From Prevotella sp. (lineage in GTDB: Bacteria; Bacteroidota; Bacteroidia; Bacteroidales; Dysgonomonadaceae): a stretch of DNA of 33,239 nucleotides. Shown piece after piece: positions 1 to 9,041 of the stretch. The position numbers and the translations under genes are program-made. The stretch's first letter is position 1; each line of letters starts with the position of its first letter. The notes below the pieces were generated by a model. It ran no database searches. It was not told the origin of the DNA and worked only from the letters and a program-made list of their open reading frames with translations. Location of the stretch: NCBI GenBank assembly GCA_031285625.1, contig JAITVV010000055.1, positions 1 through 33,239 on the forward strand. The letters are read 5' to 3'.

Positions 1-8
1 TATTGCTG

Positions 9-34
9 ACAGGTTGCTCCCCAGCAGTGCCTGT
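9..34. other. weak hairpin at window start
   Basis: ACAGG (9-13) can pair with CCTGT (30-34), with GCT/AGC inside and a CCCC tip, followed by a short pyrimidine stretch. It may be the end of an upstream transcript, but that gene is outside the window. The rest of positions 1-125 is AT-rich leader to the hexokinase; TTTATTTG at 96-103 is one mismatch from the Bacteroidota -7 box. Confidence 0.25.
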
Positions 35-125
35 TTCCTCTTAACATCCTGACACAAAGATATAAAACTGAAATTAATTTAAAATAATCATCCAATTTAT
101 TTGGATTTTAACTGGAAAATACCTT

Positions 126-1334
126 ATGAAGAAAAATATTTTTCATCTCAAAACAAAGCAGTTAAAAGAAATTGCCCAAGCACTTCAAACTAAAGTTGAA
201 AACGGTCTTAATAAAGATAATACCGAAATACAATGTATTCCAACTTATATTAATCCCAAAACGTCAAGTATTAATGGAAAGGCTACAGTCCTTGATTTAG
301 GAGGAACTAATTACAGGGTAGCTGTTGTTGATTTTGTAGATGGAAATGCTTCGATTCATCCGGAAAATGGCTGGAAAAAAGATTTGTCTGTGATGAAGAC
401 TCCGGGATTTAGCGAAAAGGACCTATTCAAAGAACAGGCAGATCCAATAGGAGAGATCAAAAGGGAACAGGAAACGCCTATCGGTTATTGCTTTTCATAT
501 CCAGCTGAATCTATGCTTAATGGAGATGCAAAACTGCTTCGTTGGACAAAAGGTGTTGATATTAAAGAAATGGTAGGTCAACCGGTTGGCCAGCCTTTGG
601 TAGATTACCTGAATGAAAGAAACAGTGTAAAATTTACTGGTGTAAAAGTAATTAATGATACTGTAGCCAGCTTATTTGCTGGGTTAACTGATACAAGCTA
701 TGATGCATATATTGGTTTGATAGTTGGTACTGGTACTAATATGGCTACATTTATCAATGCAGATAAAATAAAGAAACTAAATCCTGATTATAAGTTAAGT
801 GGTCTTATTCCGGTAAACCTGGAGTCTGGTAACTTTAATCCTCCACATCTGACAGTTATCGATGATAAAGTGGATGCTTGTTCTGATGCAAAGGGGGCGC
901 AACGTTTTGAGAAAGCTGTATCAGGAATGTATCTTGGGGAGATACTAAAATCTGTATTCCCTTGTGATGAGTTTGAGCAACGTTTTGATGCACAGAAACT
1001 GACTAACATCATGAATTATCCTGATATTCATAAGAAAAGATATGTAGAAGTAGCCCGTTCGATCTATGAAAGGTCTGCGAAGCTTGTTGCTGCATCTCTT
1101 GCAGGATTGGTATTGGTACTGGTATCACAAGATCCATCAATTAAGAAGGTGAGATTGGTTGCCGAAGGTAGTCTTTTCTGGAGTGAATATAGAAAAGGGA
1201 AAAATTATAAAGATATGGTTACTGCTGAATTGCAAAAATTACTTTCTGAGTTTGGGCATAGTGATGTACATGTGCATGTGGCTCAGATGGAAAATGCGAA
1301 CCTTATTGGTTCTGCAATTGCTGCATTATCTTGA
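126..1334 (+). CDS. hexokinase, eukaryotic-type family
   Basis: Phosphorylates glucose or related hexoses with ATP to feed cytoplasmic glycolysis. The 402-aa protein carries the hexokinase family signatures in order: the phosphate-1 loop VLDLGGTNYRVAVVDF near residue 56, the sugar-binding SYPAES segment near 124, WTKGVDIKEMVGQPV, the catalytic-Asp segment VINDTVASLFAG near 175, the GLIVGTGTN phosphate-2 loop and NLESGNF near 232. This is the Hexokinase_1/2 fold found in eukaryotes and in some Bacteroidota, not the short ROK or Glk type of most bacteria. The length fits a single, non-duplicated hexokinase domain. It is monocistronic, with a terminator 70-110 bp downstream. The exact sugar preference cannot be read from sequence. 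Confidence 0.9.
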   Translation: MKKNIFHLKTKQLKEIAQALQTKVENGLNKDNTEIQCIPTYINPKTSSINGKATVLDLGGTNYRVAVVDFVDGNASIHPENGWKKDLSVMKTPGFSEKDLFKEQADPIGEIKREQETPIGYCFSYPAESMLNGDAKLLRWTKGVDIKEMVGQPVGQPLVDYLNERNSVKFTGVKVINDTVASLFAGLTDTSYDAYIGLIVGTGTNMATFINADKIKKLNPDYKLSGLIPVNLESGNFNPPHLTVIDDKVDACSDAKGAQRFEKAVSGMYLGEILKSVFPCDEFEQRFDAQKLTNIMNYPDIHKKRYVEVARSIYERSAKLVAASLAGLVLVLVSQDPSIKKVRLVAEGSLFWSEYRKGKNYKDMVTAELQKLLSEFGHSDVHVHVAQMENANLIGSAIAALS

Positions 1335-1406
1335 TTAGAATTCAATTTGTTGTCCATAAATAAGTCTTTTGTGTCAACCTATTTTAGGACGAGACAAATA
1401 TTAAAT

Positions 1407-1441
1407 AAAAAAGGAATCTGATTTATTCAGATTCCTTTTTT
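1407..1441. terminator. bidirectional intrinsic terminator
   Basis: A perfect 9-bp stem, GGAATCTGA (1413-1421) with TCAGATTCC (1427-1435), has a 5-nt loop, an A run before it and a T run after it. It lies between the converging hexokinase gene and the TPR gene and can serve both. Confidence 0.85.
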
Positions 1442-1450
1442 ATTGTATGA

Positions 1451-2593
1451 TTATTCCTTTTTTAATACAGAAGAGCTGGAGGATTCTATTTTTTCTTCAA
1501 GGATTTGGATAATCGCATTTTTTAGGTCATCATATTTAAAATCTTCTTTAAAGCCAATGCCGAAAGTTGAATGAGTGTCACCTTTAGTCATGCCTAGCAG
1601 ATATGTAATACCATCCTGTGCAATCGCTACAGGCGAATATTCTGTTTGTATCCTGTATTCTATCTCATTGTCTTTATTTACAATATAAAACAGATGTTTA
1701 TAAAATATGGAGTCTTTGGGGCCAGTTTCAAATCTCTCAAATACTTGCACCAGTTTATCATTCCAAGTAAACTGATCGAAGCAAAACATATCTTCCATAT
1801 TTTTATTCAGCAGTCCCTGTTTATGGGCTTCATATAATTTATCCTTATAGGGTTGGGCTTTTTCGTAATCTTTACGATGATAGTATATTTGTATAAGTTT
1901 TGCATATACATGATAGTCATTTGGAGCTAGTTGCAATATCTCTATAAATATTGGCTCGGCTTTATCATAATTTTATTTTAGTGATTCCAGCAGTCCTATA
2001 TTAAATAAAGTATTAATGTAATAATAGGAGTCATACGAGATATTTGATTTTGTAGTGTAAAAAGCTTGCAGAGCACTGTCATAGTCACCTATATCATAAT
2101 ATATCTGTCCTACCATATAAAATGGCCTTCCATCTGTTACATCATTTTGTTCAGTTGCCTTTTTGTAATATTCGATAGCCAGATCATATTTTTTAAGATT
2201 ATAATATGAATCACCTGTTCCCGTGTATGATTGTGACTTATCAGGATTGAGTTCTATTGCTTTTTTGAAGTGTACTATAGCTTCTTCATATTTTTGCATA
2301 TAATTTAATGTAGAGGCTTTTATGTGATACGGAGCAGGATCGTTTGGGTCTTTTTTTATCGAGAGGTCCATTATTTTCAAACAGTTTGTATCATCTCCGG
2401 TCATATAATATGCAAGGCCAATATAATACAATGATTTTGCAGAGTAATCTGTATAATCTTTAGTGTAATTTTCTAGTATTCTACTATATTGGTCACTTTC
2501 TGATAATAATTTTAGCTCTTCAGAAATATCAGTTTGTGCTGAAAGGGAAAAACTACAAAAAGATATAATGATAAGGGATATAAGCTTTTTCAT
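1451..2593 (-). pseudogene. TPR-repeat exported protein, split by an in-frame TAA
   Basis: Two open stretches, 1973-2593 (206 codons) and 1451-1936, lie in exactly the same reading frame. They are separated only by a TAA codon at 1973-1975. Reading through it gives LLESLK-stop-NYDKAEPIFIEILQLAP, which is continuous TPR-like sequence, so this was one gene of about 380 codons. The start has a signal peptide (MKKLISLIIISFCSFSLSAQ). Residues 60-190 are tandem tetratricopeptide repeats, for example DPNDPAPYHIKASTLNYMQKYEEA-type helices. The C-terminal part holds one more repeat and an unrecognised domain. It is probably a periplasmic or surface scaffold; the partner is unknown. The defect is a nonsense point mutation, a sequencing error or, less likely, readthrough. 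The first 206 residues could still make a secreted short TPR protein. Confidence 0.75.
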
Positions 2594-2713
2594 AGCAGTA
2601 TTTTTTGATTGTGGATATCCAAATGCAATGTAGTATAAGTTTCTAAATTGAACAAGAATTTTAGATGTTTCCTTTTTCTGATATTCAATGTCGTTAAAAT
2701 CACTTTTTATAAG

Positions 2714-2721
2714 TATTTTTG
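2714..2721 (+). promoter_or_regulatory. candidate -7 box for nadABC
   Basis: TATTTTTG matches the Bacteroidota -7 consensus TAnnTTTG, about 43 bp before the nadA start. No clear -33 TTTG is visible at the expected distance. The 170-bp gap 2594-2763 is otherwise AT-rich and must also hold the divergent promoter of the TPR gene. Confidence 0.35.
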
Positions 2722-2763
2722 CTGTGAAATAGCTATTTGTAGTTTTATTTTACTTATATTTTT

Positions 2764-3768
2764 ATGACAATGTTAGAAAAAGCTGTTGCAGCACTATCAA
2801 CTAAAGGCTACCTGAATTTGGAAATACCTAAAGGGATAAATCTTATTGAAGAAATTAATAAGATGCGTAAGGAAAAGAATGCAATCATACTGGCGCATTA
2901 TTACCAAACAGGCGACATACAGGATATCGCCGACTTTTTAGGTGATAGTTTACAACTGGCCCGTGCTGCAGAAAAAACGAATGCTGACATGATCGTTTTT
3001 TGTGGAGTTCATTTTATGGCGGAAACAGCAAAGATACTTAATCCGACTAAGAAAGTCGTTTTACCGGATTTATTAGCAGGATGTTCATTGGCCGATTCTT
3101 GTTCTGGGGAAGGTCTTCGCGATATGAAGAAAAAATATCCCAATGCGATTGTAGTAAGTTATATTAATTGTGATTCAAGTGTAAAGGCTGAGAGCGATAT
3201 TATTGTAACGTCATCCAATGCCGAACATATAATCAATTCATTACCAAAAGAGCAGGAAATAATATTTGCACCGGATAGAAATCTGGGTAGGTATATCAAT
3301 CAGGTAACCGGACGTAATATGATACTTTGGGATGGAGCATGTATCGTACATGAGGCTTTTTCTTTAGAACGTATTGCACAACAGATGCTTGATCACCCTA
3401 AAGCTATGTTAATAGCACATCCGGAAGCACAAAAGCCTGTATTGCAGGTGGCGCATTATGTGGGTTCTACTGCTAATCTTCTGAATTATGTGGTAAATGA
3501 TGAAAATCAGGAATTTATAGTTGCTACAGAAGAAGGGATCTTACATGAAATGCGAAAACGTGCACCCAATAAAATATTAATTCCGGCATTGACTATAGAC
3601 GATACATGTAACTGTAGCGAATGTCATTTCATGAAACTAAACACAATGGAGAAGTTATATTTGTGTATGAAATATGAATTACCTGAAATCCTGATGGATG
3701 AAGATATCCGTGTAAAAGCTTTAAGACCCATCAATAAAATGTTGGAAATGTCGAAGGCAATAAAATAA
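2764..3768 (+). CDS. nadA: quinolinate synthase NadA
   Basis: Condenses iminoaspartate with dihydroxyacetone phosphate to quinolinate, the second step of de novo NAD synthesis. It is a cytoplasmic [4Fe-4S] enzyme. The 334 residues show AHYYQTGDIQDIADFLGDSL near 44, CGVHFMAET near 80, DLLAGCSLADSC near 102 and the C-terminal CNCSECHFM cluster. By family alignment the iron-sulfur ligands are C107, C193 and C287. The length is normal for NadA. Two closely spaced ATGs (2764 and 2770) are both possible starts; there is no ribosome-binding sequence to decide. It is first in a nadA-nadB-nadC operon, 21 bp before nadB. Confidence 0.97.
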   Translation: MTMLEKAVAALSTKGYLNLEIPKGINLIEEINKMRKEKNAIILAHYYQTGDIQDIADFLGDSLQLARAAEKTNADMIVFCGVHFMAETAKILNPTKKVVLPDLLAGCSLADSCSGEGLRDMKKKYPNAIVVSYINCDSSVKAESDIIVTSSNAEHIINSLPKEQEIIFAPDRNLGRYINQVTGRNMILWDGACIVHEAFSLERIAQQMLDHPKAMLIAHPEAQKPVLQVAHYVGSTANLLNYVVNDENQEFIVATEEGILHEMRKRAPNKILIPALTIDDTCNCSECHFMKLNTMEKLYLCMKYELPEILMDEDIRVKALRPINKMLEMSKAIK

Positions 3769-3789
3769 AGACAATAGAAATAAAAACCA

Positions 3790-5373
3790 ATGATATATAC
3801 AGATGTTCTGGTAATAGGCTCAGGTATTTCGGGCTTATCATACGCTCTGAAAATTGCACAACAAAGGCCTGATACCAAAATCACGATAATTACAAAATCG
3901 GATGATGAAGAATCAAGTACTAAGTATGCACAAGGGGGGGTTGCTGTAGTTACAAACTTTGAAAAAGACAGTTTCGAAAAACATATTGAAGATACATTAC
4001 GCGCTGGTGATGGTATGTGTAAAAGAGAAACTGTGGAAATAGTAGTAAAGGAAGGCCCCGAGCGCATGCGCGAAATGGTAGAGTGGGGAGCAAATTTCGA
4101 TAAAGACGAATCTCAAAGTTATGATCTGGGACGTGAGGGCGGACATACAGAGAATAGAGTTGTCCATCATAAAGATATTACTGGTGCTGAAATTGAGCGA
4201 GCTCTTCTGATTGCCATCGAGCGACTGGATAATGTAGAGCTTCTGAACCATCATTATGTAATTGACCTCATTACAGAACACCATATTCCTAACGAATCCT
4301 TTGATAAATACAATCTTAACTGCTATGGGGCCTATGTGCTCGATATGAAGCAAAGCGTAATAAAGAAAATGTCTGCGAAAATTACGTTAATGGCTACTGG
4401 TGGTTGTGGACATGTATATAAAAATACAACCAATCCTACAATTGCCACAGGAGATGGTATTGGATTGGCACACCGTGCTAAGGCAAAGATAAGTAACATG
4501 CAGTTCATACAGTTTCACCCTACAGCTTTTTACAGTCCTATAACAGGGCAATTACCACTAATATCGGAGGCTGTGAGAGGATTTGGTGCAAAATTACGTA
4601 CAGCATCCGGAGAGTCATTTATGCATAAATATGATGATCGTGAAGAATTGGCTTCACGCGATATTGTAGCTCGTGCTATTGACAGCGAGATGAAGCTACG
4701 TGGAGATGACTATGTCTGTCTGGATTGCCGCCATTTAGACCAAAGTAAATTTATGGAGCATTTTCCCAATATATATAAACAATGTAAGGATGCCGGTCTG
4801 GATATGTTCAGGGACCTTATTCCGGTTGTTCCTGCCAGCCATTACCTGTGTGGAGGAATTGATGTTGATTTATTCGGACAAAGTACTATAAAAAATATGT
4901 TTGCTGTTGGAGAATGTTCCAATACAGGACTACATGGTGCAAACCGTTTAGCATCGAATTCTCTTCTTGAAGCTTTGGTTTTTGCTCATCGTGCGGCCAT
5001 GAAAACAATAGAACGATTGCATGATGATAATTTTAACTATGATCAATTACACAGAATTCCGGAATGGGATCAGGAAGGAATGAAAGTAAATGACGAAATG
5101 GTTTTACTCAATTACCTTCGCAAAGAGTTGCAGTCACTGATGAGTGATCTTGTAGGTATTGTTCGTAGTAATACCCGTCTAAGGATGGCCAAGCAGAAAG
5201 AAGAGGAAATATATAAATCGGTAAAAGAAATTTACAAATTCTCAATACTATCACCTCAATTGTCTGAGTTGAGAAATTTAGCGAGTGTAGCATATCTGAT
5301 AATAACCCAGAGTATGGAACAAAAAGAGAACAGAGGTACATTTTATAATAAAGATTTAGAAGCTAATGAATAG
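3790..5373 (+). CDS. nadB: L-aspartate oxidase NadB
   Basis: FAD enzyme that oxidises L-aspartate to iminoaspartate, the substrate of NadA. Under anoxia fumarate can be the electron acceptor. The 527 residues begin with the FAD-binding GSGISGLSYAL motif (residues 10-20), followed by STKYAQGGVAVV, EGGHTENRVVHHKDITGAE, the ATGGCGHVYKNTTNP segment, QFHPTAFY, SEAVRGFGAKL, RDIVARAID and a C-terminal VGECSNTGLHGANRLASNS. These are the hallmarks of the succinate dehydrogenase/fumarate reductase flavoprotein superfamily in its NadB branch. The gene overlaps nadC by 8 bp, which points to translational coupling. The organism evidently makes NAD from aspartate. Confidence 0.97.
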   Translation: MIYTDVLVIGSGISGLSYALKIAQQRPDTKITIITKSDDEESSTKYAQGGVAVVTNFEKDSFEKHIEDTLRAGDGMCKRETVEIVVKEGPERMREMVEWGANFDKDESQSYDLGREGGHTENRVVHHKDITGAEIERALLIAIERLDNVELLNHHYVIDLITEHHIPNESFDKYNLNCYGAYVLDMKQSVIKKMSAKITLMATGGCGHVYKNTTNPTIATGDGIGLAHRAKAKISNMQFIQFHPTAFYSPITGQLPLISEAVRGFGAKLRTASGESFMHKYDDREELASRDIVARAIDSEMKLRGDDYVCLDCRHLDQSKFMEHFPNIYKQCKDAGLDMFRDLIPVVPASHYLCGGIDVDLFGQSTIKNMFAVGECSNTGLHGANRLASNSLLEALVFAHRAAMKTIERLHDDNFNYDQLHRIPEWDQEGMKVNDEMVLLNYLRKELQSLMSDLVGIVRSNTRLRMAKQKEEEIYKSVKEIYKFSILSPQLSELRNLASVAYLIITQSMEQKENRGTFYNKDLEANE

Positions 5374-6226
5374 ACCAGTATATGTAACAGATGAACGCTT
5401 ATATCATTTTATAGGCGAAGCGATAAAAGAAGATATCGGTGATGGTGATCATTCCACATTAGCCAGTGTTCCGGCTGACCTGAAGCAAAGAGCCAGACTG
5501 ATCGTAAAACATGATTGTATTCTGGCTGGTGTAGAGCTTGCTCAGGAAATATTTCATTATTATGATAAAAGTCTTGAAATAGAAGTAATGAAGAATGATG
5601 GAGACCAGGTAAAGGTAGGAGATATAGCTTTTATTGTTTCGGGTGCTGCCCGTTCTATCTTAACTATGGAGAGGCTGGTACTTAACTGTATGCAACGTAT
5701 GAGCGGTATTGCCACATATACGCATCGGATGGTAGGATTATTAGCTGACACTAAAACCCGGATTCTTGATACCCGCAAAACAGCTCCTATGTTTCGTATG
5801 TGTGAAAAATGGGCAGTGCATATCGGAGGAGGGCAGAATCATCGGTTTGGTCTTTTCGATATGATTATGCTGAAAGATAATCACAATGATTATGCAGGCG
5901 GAATAACCAAGGCTGTTGAAGCAACTGTAAAATATCTGAAAGAGAATAATAAAGACTTAAAGATTGAGGTTGAAACCCGTAATCTGGATGAAGTAAAAGA
6001 AGCTTTAGCAACTAATGCAGTGGATATAATCATGCTGGATAATATGTCGCTATATGAAATGACAGCAGCAGTGGAACTTATTAATGGTGCTGCAAAAGTG
6101 GAGGCATCGGGAGGTATTGCAGAAGATATTGTTCATGAAATAGCTCAAACGGGTGTGGATTATATTTCTTCGGGAGCGATTATCTATTCGGCTCCGAATA
6201 TTGATCTTAGTCTGAAAGCTTTTTGA
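5366..6226 (+). CDS. nadC: nicotinate-nucleotide pyrophosphorylase NadC
   Basis: Quinolinate phosphoribosyltransferase; converts quinolinate and PRPP to nicotinate mononucleotide, CO2 and pyrophosphate, so it closes the pathway begun by NadB and NadA. The 286-aa protein has the family's conserved blocks: EDIGDGDHST near residue 18, ILDTRKTAPMFR near 128, KWAVHIGGGQNHRFGLFD, MLKDNHN, EVETRNLDE near 192, DIIMLDNMS and EASGGI near 246. The length and motif order are typical. Its start lies inside the end of nadB (8-bp overlap). Confidence 0.97.
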   Translation: MNRPVYVTDERLYHFIGEAIKEDIGDGDHSTLASVPADLKQRARLIVKHDCILAGVELAQEIFHYYDKSLEIEVMKNDGDQVKVGDIAFIVSGAARSILTMERLVLNCMQRMSGIATYTHRMVGLLADTKTRILDTRKTAPMFRMCEKWAVHIGGGQNHRFGLFDMIMLKDNHNDYAGGITKAVEATVKYLKENNKDLKIEVETRNLDEVKEALATNAVDIIMLDNMSLYEMTAAVELINGAAKVEASGGIAEDIVHEIAQTGVDYISSGAIIYSAPNIDLSLKAF

Positions 6227-6262
6227 GTAGAATAATCATACAAACACTTTACGATTTACTTT

Positions 6263-7315
6263 ATGACTGCAAAAGAAATACTCTCCTTACGTTTATCTAA
6301 CCATCAATTGGCAGGAACGGAAATAAAGGAACCTCATAACTTGGTTTCCTGGATGGGAGCTATGCAGTCCCAGAGTTTCGAAATGGCTAAATGGGGTATT
6401 GGGTGCCGTATGCCTGATATTACTAATAAGATGCTTGATAAGGCTTTAGATAAAGGTGATATTCTTCGTCTTCACATATTGCGTCCGACCTGGCATTTTG
6501 TATCCAAAGATGATATTTATTGGATGCTCGATTTAAGCACTCCCAGAGTGAGGAAGGCAATCGCCTCTTCCGATAAGGAATTAGGATTGACGGAGAATTT
6601 TATCAGGAAAACGAATGCCATTATAGAAAAAGCGCTTGCTAAAGATAGTAATCTGACCCGTCAGGAACTACAAGATATAATCAACAATGCCGGCCTGAAG
6701 GCAGATAGCCGTACTATTACCCATATTATGTACCATGCCGAATTGGGTGGTATTGTATGCAATGGCATTGTCCGTGGAAAGAAACAAACTTATGCTTTAC
6801 TAGAAGAAAAGGTTCCTAAACCTAAGGAAATTTTTGATAAGGATGAAAGTTTATATAAACTGGCATATAAATATTTCCAAAGTCATGGACCAGCAACTCT
6901 TCAGGATTTTATTTGGTGGTCCGGCTTAACAGCAACTGAGTGCAGACGTGCAGTAGACCTTATTAAGGATGATTTTATTTTTGAAGTTATTGGTGAGCAA
7001 ATCTATATTTTTCATAGAGCATCAGTACCCATTAAGGAGGTCAACCTGATTAATTTATTACCTGCTTTCGATGAATTTATTGTAAGTTATAAAGATCGTA
7101 AAGAAACACTTCATATAGATCATCATAAAAAAATAATCACGAGTCCAGGTATCTTTCAACCTTCTATATCTAAAGATGGTAAAACGATAGGTTCGTGGAG
7201 GAAATTGCCCAAAAAAGAAATATCTATCAGTACCGAACATTTTTATCCATGTAGTAAATCAACAGAGAAATTAATTAATAAAGCTTCAGAAAGATTTAAG
7301 ATCTATCTGTCTTAA
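6263..7315 (+). CDS. AlkZ-like winged-helix DNA-binding protein (HTH_42)
   Basis: The 350-aa protein resembles the HTH_42 / AlkZ family of tandem winged-helix proteins, some members of which are DNA glycosylases that excise alkylated or crosslinked bases. Visible hallmarks are an N-terminal helix pair LRLSNHQLAG, the segment GAMQSQSFEMAKWGIG near residue 32 (a Q-x-Q pattern at the position of the family's catalytic Q-x-D/Q motif), ILRPTWHFVSKDDIYWML near 72, and a C-terminal LLPAFDEFIVSYKDR block near 267. It starts 36 bp after nadC and may be the last gene of the nad operon. Its stop overlaps the converging DUF3667 gene by 4 bp. DNA repair is an inference from family; the substrate is unknown. 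Confidence 0.75.
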   Translation: MTAKEILSLRLSNHQLAGTEIKEPHNLVSWMGAMQSQSFEMAKWGIGCRMPDITNKMLDKALDKGDILRLHILRPTWHFVSKDDIYWMLDLSTPRVRKAIASSDKELGLTENFIRKTNAIIEKALAKDSNLTRQELQDIINNAGLKADSRTITHIMYHAELGGIVCNGIVRGKKQTYALLEEKVPKPKEIFDKDESLYKLAYKYFQSHGPATLQDFIWWSGLTATECRRAVDLIKDDFIFEVIGEQIYIFHRASVPIKEVNLINLLPAFDEFIVSYKDRKETLHIDHHKKIITSPGIFQPSISKDGKTIGSWRKLPKKEISISTEHFYPCSKSTEKLINKASERFKIYLS

Positions 7316-8253
7316 GTATACACTATATACACTACAACTAATACATATAGGATAAAGGTAATAAGAATAAAGAGGTTATTAATACCTATTAATAAGAAGG
7401 ACTTTAAGTTTGAAATCAAGCGACTTTCTTCAAAGAATACCCTGTTCCCTCTAAAAAAATAAAAGGTAATATACAAAATTGCAAATAGATACAGTAAAAC
7501 GTAGATACCTTCTGTAAAGTGCAACCAATCAAATATACAGCTTATCATATTCGTTATCGTAATAGTAAGCAATACTGTAGAGAAAAAATGTAATGTAAAA
7601 ACAGCGCTATCGAAATAATATTTCTTTTTTTTATTATGAAATAACCATAGCCAAAAAGCAAACAGTGGCATATAAAAAAACAGGACTTTGGGAATATTAT
7701 GGATAAAAAAATCAAAAGCTTCTTCTCCTTTTTTCTGATCTTTCATATTCTCAGATATTATCTGGAATGTCTTGTACAGTTTGCTATCCGGGTTGATTAT
7801 TCGTTTTCGTTTGGGTTTTGATTTTTCATCTGTTGATTCTTCTTTTACTTCGTCGCTTTGTCCTATATTTATTGACGGTATTTTGCTATTATCATAACTT
7901 ATCTTATCCTGCTTCTCTATTTTCTTTAGAGTGGGAGCCTCTGGAAGTATTACCGGTAGAAAAAAAGCTATAAAACTTATAAAAATATAAAGGGTAAAAG
8001 GATTTACATACGATTTCCTTTTACCCTTCATGTATTCTAAAGATAGTTTTCCTGGAGATAAAAATAAGTATTTTGTTGTTCTCCAAAAGGAACTATCATA
8101 ATGTATAAAATCAAAAGCGAAATGTGTGAATACATGATAGAATGATTGTCGGCTTTCGCTATTTTCCTGCCCACATTTTGGGCAATAATGGCGTTCAACA
8201 AAAGTACCACAATTCTGGCAAACTTTATTGCTTCTGATTTTATGTTTACTCAT
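7312..8253 (-). CDS. DUF3667 zinc-ribbon membrane protein
   Basis: The 313-aa protein starts with a zinc ribbon (C12, C15, C24, C27 in CQNCG...CPKCGQEN). The segment after it, SSFWRTTKYLFLSPGKLSLEY and GKRKSYVNPFTLYIF, is the DUF3667 hallmark of Bacteroidota. Hydrophobic segments near residues 92-110, 192-207, 217-240, 245-265 and 288-310 suggest about five membrane helices, with a charged loop of about 80 residues (110-190) between the first two. The function of the family is unknown. It lies 19 bp behind the beta-barrel gene and is probably the last gene of that operon. Confidence 0.75.
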   Translation of the reverse strand: MSKHKIRSNKVCQNCGTFVERHYCPKCGQENSESRQSFYHVFTHFAFDFIHYDSSFWRTTKYLFLSPGKLSLEYMKGKRKSYVNPFTLYIFISFIAFFLPVILPEAPTLKKIEKQDKISYDNSKIPSINIGQSDEVKEESTDEKSKPKRKRIINPDSKLYKTFQIISENMKDQKKGEEAFDFFIHNIPKVLFFYMPLFAFWLWLFHNKKKKYYFDSAVFTLHFFSTVLLTITITNMISCIFDWLHFTEGIYVLLYLFAILYITFYFFRGNRVFFEESRLISNLKSFLLIGINNLFILITFILYVLVVVYIVYT

Positions 8254-8272
8254 AGTTTATTAGGGAGGCATA

Positions 8273-9034
8273 CTACTTATTCAGTCGGTAGGTTATACCT
8301 ATTGTACCATATATATTATGCAATTTAAATTTAATTGGATTCGACCCTGAATAGAAGTAAGGCATTAACCCCCATGCTACATTTCCATAAAAACCTAATC
8401 TGTTAGTTAAACGGAATTCACCACCTCCGAGCAATCCGAAGTCATAATCTCTGGTATCCTTACTAAAGTCGAAAGTTGCGCCATCTCCTGTAATTTCCTG
8501 CTTTTGACCGGTTGGCGTATCTATTCGAATATATCCGTCATTTACACTTCCGTCAAATGTTGATGATAATGTTTTTGCAGCGTATATACCTAGCTTTACC
8601 TGCCATTTTTCGTTGAAGCTATATGTACCATACACTGGTACAGTAAGATAAGTCATATCAACATTTGTTTTGTTTTTTCCTACAAAGTACCCTGTTAACT
8701 TATCACCACCTTCTGCAAGAGTTACACTCGTATACATATATTTTACATGGTCAGTTACTCTCATTCCTTTCCAGTCGAGTGTTAACCCTGTGCCAACCCC
8801 CCATTTATCAGTAAGATTGTAAATTACATTTATACCTATCTGTGGGTTGATTTTAGGATTATAGCTATTTATTTCTCTCACCTCTGCAGGGATTGGTATC
8901 GGAGCAGTTGCACCGAAGTTAAATCCAAGAAGAAAGCTTACATCCAATGTTTTCTTATCTATATTCTGTGCAGAAATATTCGAAATAAAGAAGAAAGCAA
9001 AAAATAGGGCAATTGTATTATATTTTAATTTCAT
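8273..9034 (-). CDS. outer-membrane beta-barrel protein (PorT-like fold)
   Basis: The 253-aa protein has a signal peptide ending in ISAQ. It is followed by alternating amphipathic strands with turn-rich insertions, such as PQIGINVIYNLTDKWGVGTGL, VPVYGTYSFNEKWQVKLGIYA and GLLGGGEFRLTNRLGFYGNVA, and ends with GTIGITYRLNK. This matches the small outer-membrane beta-barrel families of Bacteroidota. No enzymatic or transport role can be assigned. It follows the PCMD lipoprotein by 7 bp, so the two are likely co-expressed at the cell surface. Confidence 0.7.
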   Translation of the reverse strand: MKLKYNTIALFFAFFFISNISAQNIDKKTLDVSFLLGFNFGATAPIPIPAEVREINSYNPKINPQIGINVIYNLTDKWGVGTGLTLDWKGMRVTDHVKYMYTSVTLAEGGDKLTGYFVGKNKTNVDMTYLTVPVYGTYSFNEKWQVKLGIYAAKTLSSTFDGSVNDGYIRIDTPTGQKQEITGDGATFDFSKDTRDYDFGLLGGGEFRLTNRLGFYGNVAWGLMPYFYSGSNPIKFKLHNIYGTIGITYRLNK

Positions 9035-9041
9035 AATTCTA

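Noticed and set aside
1451-1936. Separate small protein starting at 1936
   Set aside because: It is in the same frame as the TPR gene upstream and continues a TPR repeat; there is no promoter or signal peptide of its own.
3624-4353. 147- and 118-aa minus-strand ORFs over nadA/nadB
   Set aside because: They run antisense to two clearly conserved enzymes and show no domain.
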